Shown here piece after piece: positions 25,207-33,993 of a DNA stretch of 64,000 bases. Both the position numbers and the translations under genes were made by a program. The stretch's first letter is position 1. Every line of letters starts with the position of its first letter. The notes beneath the pieces are model-generated. The model was not told the DNA's origin. It made no database searches and saw only the letters and a program-made list of their open reading frames with translations. The stretch lies in the NCBI RefSeq assembly GCF_018397995.1, contig NZ_BBQH01000023.1:1-64000 (forward strand). Reading direction: 5' to 3'. The DNA comes from Rhizomonospora bruguierae. GTDB lineage: Bacteria > Actinomycetota > Actinomycetes > Mycobacteriales > Micromonosporaceae.

Positions 25207-26309
25207 CACAGGTCCACCCGGTAGTGCCGCAGTTTGTCTTCGTCGATGGTGACGCCGATGCCCGGCGCCTGCTGGTCGACCGCCATCCGGCCGCCGCGGA
25301 TCACCGGCGGTACGGTCACCAGGTCGTCCGAGAGGGTCCGGAAGAAGTCCAGTTCGCAGCCCTGTGCCGCGGTCGAGGAGAACGCGGCGCCGAACGCCAG
25401 CGCCGCGGCCGTGCCGATCGCGGAGTCGCCCTGACTGCCGATCACGGTCGGCACGTTCAGGCTCTGCGCCAGGCCGACGATTTTGGCGCTGTCCCGGAAC
25501 CCCGTCCGCGCCGTCTTGACGCTGACCGCGCGGGCGGTGCCGCCCATCAGCTCGCGCGCGGCCGCGCCCGGCGTGGTCGCGGCCTCGTCGGCCATGATCG
25601 GGATGTCGAGGCGGGCGGCCAGCAGGCGGCGCCCGGCCACGTCGTCGAGGGGCGTCGGGTCCTCGATCAGGCACAGGTCCAGGTCCGCGGCCCGGGCGGC
25701 CAGCCGGAGCACCTCCTCGGCGCGCATGCTGCGGTTGGCGTCCACGTACAGCCGGGCGGTCGGGCCGACGGCCGCCCGGACCGCGGCCAGGATCGCGACG
25801 CCGGCCGCCACGTCCCCGTCCACCTTGATCTTGAACGAGTCGATGCCCAGCTCGCGCTTCAGTTCGCCGGCCTCCTCGGCCACCGCCGCCGGCGGGCCGA
25901 TGCTCAGCATGCTGGCGACCGGAACCGACTCGCTGGCGGCGCCCAGCAACCGCCAGCACGGCTGGCCCAGCGCCTTGCCCTGCAGGTCGTGCAGCGCGAT
26001 GTCGATCGCGCCCTTGGCCGTGTGGTTGTGGACCGCACCGGCCAGCCGGGCGCCCAGCTGCTCCACCGCGAACGCGTCCATGCCGGTGATCGCCGGCGCG
26101 AACCACTCCCGGATCGCGGTGACGATCGACCGCTGCGACTCGCCGTAGATCGCCGGGCGGGCGGGCGCCTCCGCCACGCCGACCAGGCCGTCGTCCGTGG
26201 TGACCCGGACCAGCACGTGGTCCGCGGCCGGCATGGACGCGGTCGCCATGTGGAAGGTGCGCCGGTACGGGATCCGGAACGGCACCGCCGTGACCGATTC
26301 GATCTTCAT
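25206..26309 (-). CDS. Enolase-superfamily enzyme, muconate-cycloisomerase subgroup
   Basis: A 367-residue protein. The MLE-type active site is visible: Lys in DSFKIKV, metal ligands in LYVDANRSMR, CLIEDPTPLD and IMADEA, and an acid/base Lys in AVSVKTARTGF. KxK and K..D..E..E..K define the MLE subgroup, which includes muconate and chloromuconate cycloisomerases, dipeptide epimerases and OSB synthases. Context (transport, racemase, lyase) favours a catabolic cycloisomerase or racemase. ATG 26309 overlaps the previous stop (ATGA). Confidence 0.9.
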   Translation of the reverse strand: MKIESVTAVPFRIPYRRTFHMATASMPAADHVLVRVTTDDGLVGVAEAPARPAIYGESQRSIVTAIREWFAPAITGMDAFAVEQLGARLAGAVHNHTAKGAIDIALHDLQGKALGQPCWRLLGAASESVPVASMLSIGPPAAVAEEAGELKRELGIDSFKIKVDGDVAAGVAILAAVRAAVGPTARLYVDANRSMRAEEVLRLAARAADLDLCLIEDPTPLDDVAGRRLLAARLDIPIMADEAATTPGAAARELMGGTARAVSVKTARTGFRDSAKIVGLAQSLNVPTVIGSQGDSAIGTAAALAFGAAFSSTAAQGCELDFFRTLSDDLVTVPPVIRGGRMAVDQQAPGIGVTIDEDKLRHYRVDL

Positions 26310-27010
26310 TGAGCTCCTTCCCTGGGCCACTGCCGCCGGCTCGGCTGGAGCCCCAGCCGGAACAGGCAGGTCGCCATCTCGATCGGCGCGCTGATGCCGT
26401 CGACGACGGGCACGCCGACCGCCTCCTCCAGCTCCAGGCGGGGGACGATCACCGGACACATCGAGACACCCATGACGATGACGACGTCCACGTCGTGGGT
26501 CTGGACCATCCGGGACACGGTCGCGATCAGCCCCTCGCGTACCGCGGGCGCGGACGGACCGAGCTGGTTCATCTCGATGCCCAGCGACTCGAAGGCGACG
26601 ACCCACCGCTCCATGCCGTACGACCGGATGAGCCGGCGCAGCGCGGGCTTGAGGTCCGGGGTGTAGCAGATCATCCCGAACCGGCGACCGACCATCGCCG
26701 CCGCGTGCAGGGCGGCCTCGCACGGGCCCACCACCGGCATGATCGACTTTCCGCCGTCCGCCCCCAGGTCGTACATCCCGAACGGGACGGCTACGTCGTA
26801 GCCCTCGGCCCTGGCCTGTTCGAACGCGTCGAGGAACTGCGGGGTGAGCCGCTCCAGCCGGTCCGGCCCCAGGCCGTCGTACGTCCGGGACGGTATCCGG
26901 ATGATGCCCAGCTCGACGCCGTCCCGTTGGTGCCGCATGATGGCGTCCTCGCGGCGCCGCTGCTCCTCGGCCGGATACGTGCTGATCACGAAGGCGACCC
27001 GCGGTGTCAC
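26306..27010 (-). CDS. Asp/Glu/hydantoin-racemase-family protein 1
   Basis: A 234-residue protein with two Cys-centred half sites expected of this family: VVGPCEAALHAAAMVG and VIVMGVSMCPVIVP (one acid/base Cys each). The two-Cys arrangement fits racemases or hydantoin racemases. The GTG start overlaps the stop of the next-upstream gene (GTGA). It would interconvert enantiomers of an alpha-substituted acid imported by the ABC system; substrate unknown. Confidence 0.85.
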   Translation of the reverse strand: MTPRVAFVISTYPAEEQRRREDAIMRHQRDGVELGIIRIPSRTYDGLGPDRLERLTPQFLDAFEQARAEGYDVAVPFGMYDLGADGGKSIMPVVGPCEAALHAAAMVGRRFGMICYTPDLKPALRRLIRSYGMERWVVAFESLGIEMNQLGPSAPAVREGLIATVSRMVQTHDVDVVIVMGVSMCPVIVPRLELEEAVGVPVVDGISAPIEMATCLFRLGLQPSRRQWPREGAQ

Positions 27011-27780
27011 GATTGCCCCCGCTCATCGCGCCGGGCCACCTGGCGAAACAGTGAGCCAAGGCCATCGGTGGCGTGTGGCACCCCCGCGTCCTGGAGGAAC
27101 GCCCAGAACGTCGCGTCGAGGTTGGTCACCACCGGCAACCCGAACTCCGCCTCCAGGACGGGCACCGCGACGGTGCTGAGCCAGGCACCCCCCGCCAGGA
27201 CCAGCACGTCGGCGTCCGCGCGTCGCCGCAGCGCCTCCCGCCCGAGCCGCAGCGCGAGGTCGACGCCCTCGTCCGTGCCGATCCGCCACAGGGTGTCCGG
27301 CCGGAAGTCAGCGCCGGCCACGTGGTGACCGTCCAGGCCCGCGTGCCTCAGGTAGTCGACGGCCCGGTCCAGCAGCGCGGGCTCCCACTTCGCGGTGAAC
27401 ACGAAGCGGCGACCGCCGAGGGCCCGCACCGCCCGCACGGTGTCCTCGAAGTCGAGCCCGACCGGTGCGCCCACCCGGTCCGACGCCTGGCGGGCCAGGT
27501 CCAGCGCCCGCGGCCGGCCCAGCGCGGCGAGCACCGGGACTCCGGTGATGCGGTACAGGTCCGCGCCGCGCCGGGCGAGCCGGTCGACCGACGCGTGGAT
27601 GGACGGCACCGCGGCCTCGACCCGCTCGGGGGCGAACGAGTCGACCTCGAAGTGGCTGACGACAAGGTTGTTCGCCATGCCGCACGCCCGGTAGAACTGC
27701 CAGTACACGGTGTCGGCGAGCGGCAGCGGGTAGGCGATGCCGAGGTTCCTGCGCGGCAGCCCCGCGATCTCCCGCGCCAC
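27007..27780 (-). CDS. Asp/Glu-racemase-superfamily protein 2 (maleate isomerase/arylmalonate decarboxylase-like)
   Basis: A 257-residue protein starting at GTG 27780, two bases after the permease stop. Segments RNLGIAYPLPLADTVYWQFY, YRACGMANNLVVSHFEVD, VLVLAGGAWLSTVAVPVLEA, GLPVVTNLDATFWAF fit the maleate cis-trans isomerase/AMDase branch. The position usually held by the second Cys reads AGGAWLSTV, with no Cys. Only one family cysteine (YRACGM) is visible, so simple two-base racemisation looks unlikely; isomerase or decarboxylase is more plausible. Start codon is chosen from spacing; no strong ribosome site is seen. Confidence 0.78.
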   Translation of the reverse strand: MAREIAGLPRRNLGIAYPLPLADTVYWQFYRACGMANNLVVSHFEVDSFAPERVEAAVPSIHASVDRLARRGADLYRITGVPVLAALGRPRALDLARQASDRVGAPVGLDFEDTVRAVRALGGRRFVFTAKWEPALLDRAVDYLRHAGLDGHHVAGADFRPDTLWRIGTDEGVDLALRLGREALRRRADADVLVLAGGAWLSTVAVPVLEAEFGLPVVTNLDATFWAFLQDAGVPHATDGLGSLFRQVARRDERGQS

Positions 27781-27782
27781 CG

Positions 27783-29567
27783 TCAGCCCCCCAGCCCGGG
27801 CTGCGCGCCGTCCTCGCCCCGCCGCTTCAGCAGCAGGAACGGGCTCAGTAGCACGGTCAGCCCGACCAGGATGACGCCGTACACGGCCGCCTGGCTGGCG
27901 CCCGCCATGGCCAGGGAATTGAACAATTGCACGGACAGGGTCTCCGATCGCGGCGAATACAGGAAGATCGTGACCGGCAGTTCGTTCACGACCAGGATGA
28001 ACACGACGACGAGGCCGGCGCCGACGGACCGTGCCACCAGCGGCAGGAGGATCGTCCGGATCCGCCGCGCGGTGCCGGCGCCGAGCACCCGCGCGGCGTC
28101 GTTGACGTCGCCGCTGATCGGCGCCAGCCCGGCGTCGACCATGCGGACTCCCTGGCTGGTCCACCGGGCCACGTAGCCGACCAGCAGGATCCAGACCGAC
28201 CCGTAGATCACCGCCGGAAACCGGATGTACGCCCAGAGCATGCCGATGCCCAGCGCCAACCCGGGAATGGCCACGGTGATCGTGGCCATGAACTCCAGCG
28301 TGGCCCGCCCGCGCGCCGACGTCAGCCGCCGGACATAGGCCACGGCGAAGCCGACGGCCAGGACGAGCACCGACGCGGCGATGGCGAGGAACAACGTGTT
28401 TCGCAGGGCCGCCCAGCCGCTGCCGGAGAAGACGGTCCGGTAGTTGTCCAGGGTCAGGTTCTTCGGTGAGATCGAGGGGTTGACGAACGGCTGCAACGAC
28501 GCGAGCACCAGACTGACCACCGGGCCGATGGTCACGGTGCACCCGTATCCGGCCAGGAGGACCACCATCGGCCAGCGCATCGCACCGAGCCGGATCGGTC
28601 CGGACGAGCGGGCCTTGCCGCTGCTGGAGACGTAGCGGTGCGCGTTGCGGGAGATCGCCGCGTACAGGGCCAGCCCGAGGCCCGCCACCGCCATCAACAG
28701 CAGCGCGTACGCGGCGGCCTGGTTCGACCTGGCGGGGAAGTACGTGGTGGCGAAGTAGATCTCGGTGGCGACCGTCGGATAGTTCTGCGCCCCCAACAGG
28801 GCCGGCACCGAGAAGGTCTCGGCCACCAGCGCGAACACCATCACCCCGCCGGCCAGCGCGGTGGGCAGCAGCAGCCGGCCCTGGAGGCGCACCGTGGACC
28901 GGAAGAATCCCCCGCCCAGCGAGCGGGCGGCCTCGGACAGCTCCAGGTTCAGGCTCCGCATCGGCCCCCGGAAGTACAGGAAGCAGTAGCTGCTCATCCA
29001 GATCGTGAGCACGACCGCGATGCCGAAGAACGAGTAGATGTCCGGCGGGTCATCGATCCCCAGCGCATCGAAGATCGGCTGGGCGTAGCCCGGCCCGCCG
29101 AGGGCGGCGATGACCGCGAGCGTCAGGACCATCGGCGAGAGGTAGAAGGGCGCGCTGATCAGCAGCTCCCATAGTCGCGGCGCCGGGATGTCGGTGCGGG
29201 CGACCACGAAGGCGAGCACCGCTCCCAGAATCACGCTGATCACCGCCACCAGCACGGCGATCTTCACCGTGTTGAGCAGCGGCCGGACGACCTCGGCGGA
29301 GCCGAAGACCGTCCGCAGGTTGGCCAGCGTGAACGTCGCGTCGCTGCCCGGCGGGCCGCTGCGAACGGCCCCGTAGACCAGGTACAGGATCGGCGGCAGG
29401 ATCAGCGCCGCCACGACGACGTACACCAGCGTCAGGCCGGCGACCCCCGGCAGCTTCTTCCACCGGCCGGCGCCCCGACCGGCCCCGGCCGGGCGCCCGG
29501 TCTTGCGACCGGGACGCCCTCCGGGTACCGGGCGCGCCGGGACCGTCTCTACGGTCTTGGATGTCAT
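27783..29567 (-). CDS. ABC importer permease, fused double-domain (FbpB-like)
   Basis: A 594-residue membrane protein with about 12 transmembrane helices in two homologous halves. Each half ends with an EAA cytoplasmic loop: LSEAARSLGGGFFRSTVRLQ and VNDAARVLGAGTARRIRTIL. A basic, Pro/Gly-rich N-terminus precedes the first helix. Fused permeases of this type serve ferric-ion, thiamine, phosphonate or organic-acid importers. With the lipoprotein and ATPase upstream it forms a complete importer, here most likely for an organic substrate. GGAGGG lies just before ATG 29567. Confidence 0.93.
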   Translation of the reverse strand: MTSKTVETVPARPVPGGRPGRKTGRPAGAGRGAGRWKKLPGVAGLTLVYVVVAALILPPILYLVYGAVRSGPPGSDATFTLANLRTVFGSAEVVRPLLNTVKIAVLVAVISVILGAVLAFVVARTDIPAPRLWELLISAPFYLSPMVLTLAVIAALGGPGYAQPIFDALGIDDPPDIYSFFGIAVVLTIWMSSYCFLYFRGPMRSLNLELSEAARSLGGGFFRSTVRLQGRLLLPTALAGGVMVFALVAETFSVPALLGAQNYPTVATEIYFATTYFPARSNQAAAYALLLMAVAGLGLALYAAISRNAHRYVSSSGKARSSGPIRLGAMRWPMVVLLAGYGCTVTIGPVVSLVLASLQPFVNPSISPKNLTLDNYRTVFSGSGWAALRNTLFLAIAASVLVLAVGFAVAYVRRLTSARGRATLEFMATITVAIPGLALGIGMLWAYIRFPAVIYGSVWILLVGYVARWTSQGVRMVDAGLAPISGDVNDAARVLGAGTARRIRTILLPLVARSVGAGLVVVFILVVNELPVTIFLYSPRSETLSVQLFNSLAMAGASQAAVYGVILVGLTVLLSPFLLLKRRGEDGAQPGLGG

Positions 29568-29589
29568 GCGCCCTCCACCCCCGACCCGG

Positions 29590-30768
29590 TCACTTGAATG
29601 TGTTGGTGAACGTGGTCGTCAGCTCGGGCAGCGCCTTCTCGATGGCCGGCCAGTCCGCGTCGTAGTAGGCGTCGCCCGGCGGTGACTCGAACCAGTCCTC
29701 CGTCACGAACGGGCGCTCGTCGGGGATGCTGTCGCTGACCGGTGCCAGCAGGTTGGCACTCGACCACTTGGCCAGTCCCGTCTTCGACAGCGACCAGGCC
29801 ATGTACAACTGCGCCGCCGCCATGTGCGGGGCCCCGGCGGCGACGCCCAGCATCTGCGGAACGCCCACCGCCGGTTGCGGGTACACCCACTGCAGCGGGG
29901 CGCCCTTCTGCAGCGCGTCGCCGGGAACGGTGGACTCCGCGTCGAGACCCACCGCGATGCTGCCGGCGGCCAGCCGCTGGGTCAGCGGGGTGATGCTGTC
30001 GAAGACCACCGGGTCGAACTGCGCCTCGAGCTTCTGCCAGTACTCGATGCCGTACTTGTCCTGGAGGAAGTACAGCGGCAGCTGGGCGGTCCCACCGGCC
30101 TTGATGTCAACGATCCCGGCCTTGCCCGCCAGCCCCTCGACGGTCAGCAGCTGGTCCCAGGTCTTGATCGAACTGAGCTGCTGTTGCTGTGCGGCGGAGA
30201 CCGCCTTCGTATTCCAGAAGACACCCATCGGGTCCAACCCGATCCCGTACCAGAAGCCGGGGCGGGACCACCGCGCGGGAACGTTGTCCGCGTTGGGCGG
30301 GGTGTACTTCTCCAGGAAGCCCTTGTCCGCCGCCCCGTCCAGGAACGCCACGCTGAAGTTCTGGATGACGTCCGCCTGGTGTTTGCCGGACTGCTGTTCC
30401 TGCGTGAACCGCTCGGCGAGCGCGCCGCCGGATGCCTGGAACGCCTCGACCTTCACGCACGGGATGTCTTTCTGGAATGCCTCGTTGACCTTCTTGATGC
30501 CCGGCGGGATCAGCGAGTAGAGCGACAGGACGCCTTCGGCGCAGGCGCGGTCGACGACGTCGGCGGGAAGCTCCGGGACGTTCTTCTCGACCCACGCCTT
30601 GGCCGCCGCCACGTCGGAACCGCCCTGGGAGCCGGACTCCGCGCCACAGGCGGCGCTCGCGATCATCAGGAGCCCCGCGCCGAGGACCGCCCCGGCCCGG
30701 CGTGCCACGCCGGGGTGACGGCCGCCCGGCGAACGGCGGTGTTTACGGGGTTCGTAGCTCAAGGTCAT
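29590..30768 (-). CDS. ABC importer substrate-binding lipoprotein
   Basis: A 392-residue extracellular solute-binding protein. A basic N-terminus and hydrophobic segment lead to a lipobox (LLMIASAAC, Cys at about residue 41), giving a membrane-anchored lipoprotein. Internal segments DVIQNFSVAFLDGAADKGFL and YGIGLDPMGVFWNTKAVS are typical of the ferric/organic-acid type 2 binding fold. The FbpA tyrosine pattern is not evident, supporting an organic ligand. It lies 49 bp after the ATPase gene. Confidence 0.9.
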   Translation of the reverse strand: MTLSYEPRKHRRSPGGRHPGVARRAGAVLGAGLLMIASAACGAESGSQGGSDVAAAKAWVEKNVPELPADVVDRACAEGVLSLYSLIPPGIKKVNEAFQKDIPCVKVEAFQASGGALAERFTQEQQSGKHQADVIQNFSVAFLDGAADKGFLEKYTPPNADNVPARWSRPGFWYGIGLDPMGVFWNTKAVSAAQQQQLSSIKTWDQLLTVEGLAGKAGIVDIKAGGTAQLPLYFLQDKYGIEYWQKLEAQFDPVVFDSITPLTQRLAAGSIAVGLDAESTVPGDALQKGAPLQWVYPQPAVGVPQMLGVAAGAPHMAAAQLYMAWSLSKTGLAKWSSANLLAPVSDSIPDERPFVTEDWFESPPGDAYYDADWPAIEKALPELTTTFTNTFK

Positions 30769-30817
30769 GGTTTCTCCAGGCTTCTCCGGTGTCGAGGAAT
30801 CAGTTCCGGACCGTTTC

Positions 30818-31906
30818 CTACCGTTCGAGCAGCACCAGCTTTTCGGGTGCGATGTGCACGTCGACGTTCTGATCGATGGCGATGTCGCGGTTCTCGCTGG
30901 AGCACCGCAGCACGCCGACGGGCGTCTGGATGTCGTAGTGGGTGGTCGCGCCGAGATAGAACCGGCCGGTGATCTTCCCGGGGAAGATGTTCGGCCCGTG
31001 GTGCCCGCCGGCGCCGCCAGCGGCGGACACGACGATGTCCTCCGGCCGGACGATCAACCGCCGGCCCGCGGACGTCGCGCCGTTGCCGATCGGGGGCTCG
31101 GCCAGTCGCAGTGCCACGTCACTGTCGTTGATCGAGGCGTTGCCCGCCGCGTCGACGGCGGACACGTCGAGCACGTTCGACGAGCCGATGCTTTCCGCGG
31201 CCACCCTGGTGCGCGGACTGGAGTAGATGGTCTCCGGGGCGCCGTCCTCCACCACCACGCCGCTGTCCATGACGAGAATCCGGTCGGCCAGCACCAGGGC
31301 CTCGGCGTAGTCGTGGGTGACGAACACGGCCGACACGCCGATCCGCTTGATCAGCTTCCTGATGTACTCGCGCATCCGCTCCCGCACGCGCAGGTCCAGG
31401 TTGCTCAGCGGCTCGTCGAGCAGCAGCAGCGGCGGCTCGACGACCAGGCACCTGGCCAACGCCACCCGCTGCTGCTGGCCGCCGCTGAGCGTGCCGGGGT
31501 AGCGCTCCTCCAGGCCCTTCAGGCCGACGACGTCGAGCATCTCGAAGGCCCGCTCGCGGGACAGCGCCCGCGGCGTCTTGCGCACCCGGAGTCCGTACGC
31601 GACGTTCTCCCACACCTTCATGTGCGGCCAGATCGCGTACGACTGGAACACGAAGCCGATGCCGCGCTGCTCGACCGGAACCGATATCCGGGCGTCCCGC
31701 GAGTAGAGCGTCCGGCCGCCGAGCACGACCTCGCCGCCGTCGGGCTCGATCAGGCCGGCGATCGTCCGCAGGAGCGTCGTCTTGCCGCAGCCGCTCGCTC
31801 CCAGCAGCGCCACGACCTCGCCCCTGGCGAGCTCGAAGCTCACGCCGCGGACGGCGGTGAACGACCCGAAGGACTTCCGGACGTCTCGCACCGACAGCTC
31901 TGTCAT
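30818..31906 (-). CDS. ABC importer ATPase (FbpC/PotA-like)
   Basis: A 362-residue protein: Walker A GASGCGKTT, Q-loop FVFQSYAIWPHM, signature LSGGQQQR, Walker B LLLLDEP, H-loop VFVTHDYAEAL, then a C-terminal TOBE-type regulatory domain. The ATG at 31906 gives the family start MTELSVRDVRKSFG, with AAGGGG about eight bases upstream; earlier in-frame starts extend into non-homologous sequence. It is the first gene of the minus-strand run and is divergent from the MHS transporter. Confidence 0.93.
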   Translation of the reverse strand: MTELSVRDVRKSFGSFTAVRGVSFELARGEVVALLGASGCGKTTLLRTIAGLIEPDGGEVVLGGRTLYSRDARISVPVEQRGIGFVFQSYAIWPHMKVWENVAYGLRVRKTPRALSRERAFEMLDVVGLKGLEERYPGTLSGGQQQRVALARCLVVEPPLLLLDEPLSNLDLRVRERMREYIRKLIKRIGVSAVFVTHDYAEALVLADRILVMDSGVVVEDGAPETIYSSPRTRVAAESIGSSNVLDVSAVDAAGNASINDSDVALRLAEPPIGNGATSAGRRLIVRPEDIVVSAAGGAGGHHGPNIFPGKITGRFYLGATTHYDIQTPVGVLRCSSENRDIAIDQNVDVHIAPEKLVLLER

Positions 31907-32005
31907 CTCCACGTCACCCCTTTCATCGCCGCCTTGACCGCCGGTCGAGAATATCGGACGATCATCCGGCATGCGGACACGATGCAGTGTTGACGGTCGC
32001 ACCCG

Positions 32006-32028
32006 GGTTGTCAACCAGTTGTCAACCA
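32006..32028. promoter_or_regulatory. Tandem GTTGTCAACCA repeats, probable operator
   Basis: Two adjacent 11-bp copies of GTTGTCAACCA (32007-32017, 32018-32028). The first extends to the perfect dyad GGTTG-T-CAACC (32006-32016). They lie in the 261-bp region (31907-32167) between the two divergent catabolic operons, each of which contains an IclR gene. They are a strong candidate IclR site; which regulator binds is unknown. Nothing else clear was seen in this intergenic region. Confidence 0.55.
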
Positions 32029-32167
32029 GTTCTTTGGTTTCGAGTCGGTCAGCATATTGACCGCCGTTCAGCATCTTGACCGTGATCGGTGCCGGCATTA
32101 CGTTCTTCCGCAATCACCGGCCGACCCCCCAACCCGTTCCACGCCCCCCGCACGCGAGGAGTGACCC

Positions 32168-33499
32168 ATGTCGACGACATCGACCACGGTGGACAGATCT
32201 CCGAGGCAAGCCCGCAAGGTCGCCATGGCCACGCTGATCGGAACGACGATCGAGTGGTACGACTTCTACCTGTACGGCGTGGCGGCGGCGCTGATCTTCG
32301 CCCCGCAGTTCTTTCCCGCCGTCTCGAGTACCACCGGCACGCTGGCCGCCTTCGCCACGTTCGGGGTGGGCTTCTTCGCGCGGCCCCTCGGAGCGCTGGT
32401 TTTCGGCCACTTCGGCGACCGGGTCGGCCGCAAGGGCGTCCTGGTCTGGTCCCTGATCCTGACCGGGGTGGGCACTTTCGCCGTCGGCATCCTGCCCGGC
32501 TACGCCAGCATCGGCCTGGCCGCGCCGATCCTGCTGGTGCTGCTCCGCCTGGTGCAGGGCTTCGGCGTGGGCGGTGAGTGGGGCGGCGCCGTGCTGATGG
32601 CCGGCGAACACGCGCCCGAGGGCCAGCGCGGCCGTTACGCCGGGTGGCCGCAGTTCGGCTCGGGTGGCGGCCTGTTGCTGGCCAACGGCGTCTTTCTCGG
32701 CACCCGGCTGATGCTCGACGACGCGCAGTTCGCCAACTGGGGCTGGCGGGTGCCGTTCCTGCTCAGCGCCGTGCTCGTGGTCTTCGGCCTGGTCATCCGG
32801 GCGCGACTGACGGAGAGCCCGGAGTTCGAGCGGCTCAAGGCCGAGCGGGGGGTGGCGAAGAACCCGCTGCGCGCCGTCATCACCACCGCGCCGCGCACGC
32901 TGCTGCTCGTCGCCGGCGTGTTCCTGCTCAACAACACCGCCTTCTTCGTGACGAACACCTTCGGCCTCGCCTACGTCACCAAGACGATCGGCGTGTCCTC
33001 GTCGACCGGCCTGGCGGCGGTCATGCTGGGCGCGGTTACCCTCTGCTTCGGCATCATCTACTTCTCGAACCTGTCCGACCGGGTCGGCGGCAAGCGCCTC
33101 ATCGCCGGCCTGTACGCCTGCTGGCTGCCCTACTCCTTCATCTTCTTCCTGCTCCTGAAGACCGGCAGCACCCCGCTGGTGTACCTGGCAATGGCGATCG
33201 GCATGCTCCTCACCTCGGCCTACGGCCCCATGGGCGCCTACCTCCAGGAGCAGTTCCCGACCAGGGTCCGCTACATGGGCGTCTCCGTGGCGGTGCAGAT
33301 CGGTTCGGTGATCGGCGGCGGATTCGGTCCGCTGCTCGCGGCGAAGCTGTCGTCCTCCTACGGCATCTGGTCGGTATCGGCCTACGTCGCCTTCATCACG
33401 GCCGTCAGCCTCGCCTGCACGCTGGCGCTCGGTGACCGCGGCGGCCGCGCGACCGAGGAGCACGACCGGCCCCGCCGGCCCGCCGCCCGGGCCATCTGA
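32168..33499 (+). CDS. MHS-family (metabolite:H+ symporter) MFS transporter
   Basis: A 443-residue protein with 12 predicted transmembrane helices. MHS hallmarks: GTTIEWYDFYLYGVAAAL at helix 1, and FARPLGALVFGHFGDRVGRK (MFS loop 2-3 motif); helix 4 region: LLRLVQGFGVGGEWGGAVLM. Relatives import dicarboxylates, citrate, shikimate, betaine or sugar acids with protons. It heads the operon with a sugar-acid-like dehydratase and a semialdehyde dehydrogenase, so an organic acid is the likely cargo. ATG 32168 follows GAGGAG. Confidence 0.93.
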   Translation: MSTTSTTVDRSPRQARKVAMATLIGTTIEWYDFYLYGVAAALIFAPQFFPAVSSTTGTLAAFATFGVGFFARPLGALVFGHFGDRVGRKGVLVWSLILTGVGTFAVGILPGYASIGLAAPILLVLLRLVQGFGVGGEWGGAVLMAGEHAPEGQRGRYAGWPQFGSGGGLLLANGVFLGTRLMLDDAQFANWGWRVPFLLSAVLVVFGLVIRARLTESPEFERLKAERGVAKNPLRAVITTAPRTLLLVAGVFLLNNTAFFVTNTFGLAYVTKTIGVSSSTGLAAVMLGAVTLCFGIIYFSNLSDRVGGKRLIAGLYACWLPYSFIFFLLLKTGSTPLVYLAMAIGMLLTSAYGPMGAYLQEQFPTRVRYMGVSVAVQIGSVIGGGFGPLLAAKLSSSYGIWSVSAYVAFITAVSLACTLALGDRGGRATEEHDRPRRPAARAI

Positions 33500-33531
33500 G
33501 CAAGGAACGCCAGCACCGAGAGGAACCAGGG

Positions 33532-33993
33532 ATGACCACTCGACTGACCGCCGTGCAGATCGAACAACGGATTCGCGACTACATGGACGCCTGTACCGCC
33601 GGCGACGCGGCCGACATCGCCCGCTACTTCGAGCCGGACGCCGTGCACTACTTCCCACCCGGCATGTACGAGGGGCCGTTCCGGGGCGCCGAGGCGATCG
33701 CCCTGCGCTGGGCGCGGGCCGTCGAGCAGAACCGTTCGGCGTGGACGGTCGACGCGGTGGTCGTCGACGAGGCGCGCCAGCAGGCCGCCTGCGAGTGGAC
33801 CCACTTCAAGCAACGGCAGGGCGTCGTCCTGCGGGGGTGCGAGTGGTACGTCTTCTCCCCGCGCGGGCTGATCTCCGAGATCCGCGCGTACTACGCCGCA
33901 CCCCAGGACGGCTCCATCACCCGGCTCGAACTCGGTGGCTACGACTACGCCGGCCGCGGCTACCCGATGATTGCGCCCGGAGCCTCGGCATGA
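33532..33993 (+). CDS. NTF2-like/SnoaL-fold protein
   Basis: A 153-residue protein of the cone-shaped NTF2-like fold (RIRDYMDACTAGDAADIARY, FEPDAVHYFPPGMYEGPFRG, REIRAYYAAP-type C-terminus). The family includes isomerases, hydratases, lactone-acting enzymes and binding proteins, so function cannot be assigned. Its stop overlaps the start of the enolase-superfamily gene (ATGA), so it may act on the same substrate, perhaps as a lactonase or isomerase step. Confidence 0.8.
   Translation: MTTRLTAVQIEQRIRDYMDACTAGDAADIARYFEPDAVHYFPPGMYEGPFRGAEAIALRWARAVEQNRSAWTVDAVVVDEARQQAACEWTHFKQRQGVVLRGCEWYVFSPRGLISEIRAYYAAPQDGSITRLELGGYDYAGRGYPMIAPGASA

Noticed and set aside
25207-26106. Extension of the PcaB-like lyase to 754 residues
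   Set aside because: The added part is a shadow of the MLE-type gene; the TGATG junction at 25206 marks the true start.
27781-28542. Upstream extension of the second racemase-family gene to a 511-residue protein
   Set aside because: The extension overlaps the permease gene out of frame and is low-complexity; family sequence starts at GTG 27780.
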